A stretch of DNA of 7,672 bases, from assembly GCA_003552765.1 (NCBI GenBank), contig PUOI01000029.1, forward strand, positions 1 through 7,672, written 5' to 3'. The notes beneath the pieces were generated by a model. That model was not told the DNA's origin, made no database searches, and saw only the letters and a program-made list of their open reading frames with translations. How positions within the stretch are numbered: position 1 is the stretch's first letter; each line of letters opens with the position of its first letter. This stretch comes from Candidatus Hydrogenedentota bacterium. GTDB lineage: Bacteria; Hydrogenedentota; Hydrogenedentia; Hydrogenedentales; SLHB01. A program made the translations under genes and the position numbers. Positions 6,492-7,672 of this stretch are shown piece by piece.

Positions 6492-6506
6492 GCCTTACCT
6501 CTGCTT

Positions 6507-7049
6507 TTACATCGCCCTGCTGAATTCAGCTCGCCGGTTCTGACGCAAATCCGACTCGCTTGTGCCTGGATTCGCCGGCATTTCCTGACCGTAACTTACA
6601 GTCGTCAACCGGTCTCCGTCCACACCCAAGCGGATTAGGTGATTCCGGACCGACAATGCCCGGTCTTCGCCCAACGTGAGGTTATATTCCTGCGTGCCAA
6701 TCTCACACGTGTGCCCTTCGATCTGAATCATGACCCCCGGATGCTCCTGGATCAATTCTGCGTTGTCCCGCAGTACGCTCTCCATGTCGCTCCGAATACG
6801 ATCATCATCAAAATCGAAGTAAATTGTTTGAAGGCCAGAATCGCGCTCGAACAATAGTTCTGACACGTCCACATCCGGCAACCCATCGCCCGTCGTCGCG
6901 TCATCAACGCTGGGGTCCACGTCACGCACATCCGTCGTGTCGTAATCGGGAGTTACTTCCGGCCCTCCCCTTTGACAGCCCAATGCCACTGCGGCCAGGA
7001 CCACCATCGCCACCATAAGAATCGTTTCAGTTTTCTTGCTTTTGTACAC
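6507..7049 (-). CDS. pal: Peptidoglycan-associated lipoprotein (Pal), OmpA-family
   Basis: The protein anchors the outer membrane to peptidoglycan and works with Tol proteins during constriction. I choose the GTG at 7049 because GGAGG lies 7 bases upstream and it starts a good lipoprotein signal peptide: basic 'YKSKK', hydrophobic 11-24, then 'VALGC' (Cys25; Leu at -2, Ala at -3, a slightly unusual lipobox). That gives 180 residues. A longer frame from 7115 only adds unlikely sequence. Residues 26-68 are an acidic linker. Residues 71-180 are the OmpA/Pal domain: 'IYFDFDDDRIRSD' (76-88), 'IQIEGHTCEIGTQEYNLTLG' (108-127), 'DRALSVRNHLIRLGV' (129-143), 'VSYGQEMPA' (151-159) and 'QNRRAEF' (170-176). 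The Arg that contacts diaminopimelate is kept (Arg130), but the paired Asp of 'GHTDERG' is Cys115 here. A cpoB-like gene follows, as in the usual tol-pal order, but the gene upstream is a methyltransferase rather than tolB. Confidence 0.93.
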   Translation of the reverse strand: MYKSKKTETILMVAMVVLAAVALGCQRGGPEVTPDYDTTDVRDVDPSVDDATTGDGLPDVDVSELLFERDSGLQTIYFDFDDDRIRSDMESVLRDNAELIQEHPGVMIQIEGHTCEIGTQEYNLTLGEDRALSVRNHLIRLGVDGDRLTTVSYGQEMPANPGTSESDLRQNRRAEFSRAM

Positions 7050-7056
7050 GGTCTTT

Positions 7057-7061
7057 CCTCC
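7057..7061 (-). promoter_or_regulatory. Ribosome binding site that fixes the GTG start of pal
   Basis: GGAGG on the minus strand, 7 bases before the GTG at 7049. No comparable site precedes other in-frame starts, so it decides the start in favour of GTG. Confidence 0.75.
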
Positions 7062-7102
7062 GCGGCAGTCCCATGCTGCCCTTATACCTACAACACACCA
7101 AA

Positions 7103-7125
7103 GCCTTGGCGCCAATTCCCAAGGC
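7103..7125 (-). promoter_or_regulatory. Inverted repeat and 10-base palindrome in the pal leader
   Basis: GCCTTGG (7103-7109) and CCAAGGC (7119-7125) form a 7-bp inverted repeat with a 9-base loop. Overlapping it is a perfect palindrome TTGGCGCCAA (7106-7115). Both lie between the probable pal promoter and the pal start, where an operator or a leader RNA hairpin could act. No known binding site is recognised. Confidence 0.35.
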
Positions 7126-7161
7126 GCGATTCAACATGCTAGTCTAACACTAGCTATTTCT

Positions 7162-7190
7162 ATTATATACTTCCGCTCGAAAAAGTTCCA
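7162..7190 (-). promoter_or_regulatory. Probable promoter of the pal-cpoB unit
   Basis: On the minus strand a perfect TATAAT (7167-7162) lies 17 bases after TGGAAC (7190-7185), a weak match to TTGACA but at ideal spacing. It begins 6 bases after the methyltransferase stop and about 113 bases before the pal GTG. The -35 contains GGAACTT, which resembles an ECF sigma-E -35, but the -10 is of the sigma-70 kind. The local AT-richness, in contrast to the surroundings, supports a promoter. Confidence 0.55.
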
Positions 7191-7195
7191 CCCCC

Positions 7196-7672
7196 CTAAA
7201 GAAGAGTTTTGCGGACTTCCTTGACGGGCTTCACGGCACGGAGCAGGTACCGTTCCGGTCCATCCTCCAGGGCCGTTATCTCCAGCCCGGCCGCCGCAAA
7301 CAGGCGGTGCATGACGGACTCCGCGGGGAGTTCGCTCTCCGCCATGACGCCGCCAAGGGAACAGTGAAACGCGTTAATGGCGTCACGCGGCTCCGTGTGG
7401 CACACCACACACTCTCCGCCGGGCTTCAGGAGAACCGCCAATTCCCCGACCGTGGCCTGCTGATCCGCGAAATGGGGAAACACGCTGTTGCACACGATCC
7501 GGTCAAAAGCCTCGCCTCTGAAAGGGAGGCGAAAGGCATTCGCTTGCACGAACCGCAGGGTCTCGATCGTCCCATGCTGGCTCCGGGCCTGCCGGACCAT
7601 GCGAAACGCCAGATCCACGGCAATCACCATCCCATGGGGCTGAACATACGGCGCCGCGAGCGGCAACAATAC
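7196..7672 (-). CDS. Class I SAM-dependent methyltransferase, C-terminal part, 5' end outside window
   Basis: The frame runs to the window edge and the glycine-rich motif I is missing, so the start lies beyond. What remains fits a Methyltransf_11-type domain: 'VLLPLAAPYV' just after motif I, the acidic end of strand 2 in 'VIAVDLAFRMVRQA' (Asp that would bind the SAM ribose), 'FVQANAFRLPFRGEAFDRIVCNSVFPHF' (motif II region with the 'D.lP....FD.i' pattern), 'LAVLLKPGG' (motif III) and 'CHTEPRDAINAFH'. The C terminus has 'MHRLFAAAGLEITALED' with a final strand, as usual for the fold. The 'AINAFHCSLGG' segment recalls small methyltransferases of the ubiquinone/menaquinone or metalloid type, but the substrate cannot be told. 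It ends in TAG just before the pal promoter, so it probably belongs to a different transcription unit. Confidence 0.8.
   Translation of the reverse strand, partial: VLLPLAAPYVQPHGMVIAVDLAFRMVRQARSQHGTIETLRFVQANAFRLPFRGEAFDRIVCNSVFPHFADQQATVGELAVLLKPGGECVVCHTEPRDAINAFHCSLGGVMAESELPAESVMHRLFAAAGLEITALEDGPERYLLRAVKPVKEVRKTLL

Overview
The window is GC-rich bacterial chromosome, densely coding, from an organism with a Gram-negative-type envelope: it carries a Pal lipoprotein, a CpoB/YbgF-like lipoprotein and a SurA/PpiC-like protein. Two families are more typical of environmental or PVC/Hydrogenedentota-like bacteria than of Proteobacteria: a eukaryote-type UDP-sugar pyrophosphorylase, and a membrane-anchored protein with repeated DUF1573/ASH-like domains. 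That placement is an inference from family content, since no rRNA or other phylogenetic marker is present. I see no tRNA, rRNA, CRISPR array, insertion sequence or prophage.

Layout. The left end (to about 1706) is read on the plus strand. It holds the C-terminal part of a probable parvulin-type peptidyl-prolyl isomerase with a proline-rich tail, a strong hairpin, and a well-preserved serine O-acetyltransferase (cysE) with a structured leader. Everything from 1723 to the right end is on the minus strand and converges on cysE, with only 16 bases between the two stop codons.

Read in its own direction, the minus strand begins with the 3' part of a SAM-dependent methyltransferase (window edge to 7196). 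A promoter-like sequence follows directly after it, then pal (GTG start) and a cpoB-like gene 15 bases downstream. A hairpin with a T-run near 5551-5586 ends that unit. A second unit follows: a BadF-type sugar kinase (probably N-acetylglucosamine kinase), a DUF1573-like membrane-anchored protein whose ribosome binding site lies inside the end of the kinase gene, and a UDPGP-family pyrophosphorylase. Kinase and pyrophosphorylase suggest salvage of GlcNAc to UDP-GlcNAc, with the required mutase not in the window.

The most notable observations are an in-frame TAA that cuts the cpoB-like gene after codon 218 while the reading frame continues with good TPR sequence for 59 more codons; replacement by Cys of the usual diaminopimelate-binding Asp in Pal; and a serine acetyltransferase with all catalytic residues but no C-terminal Ile for cysteine synthase binding. 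I found no clearly new multi-gene defence or mobile system here; the region reads as housekeeping and envelope genes with a few oddities.
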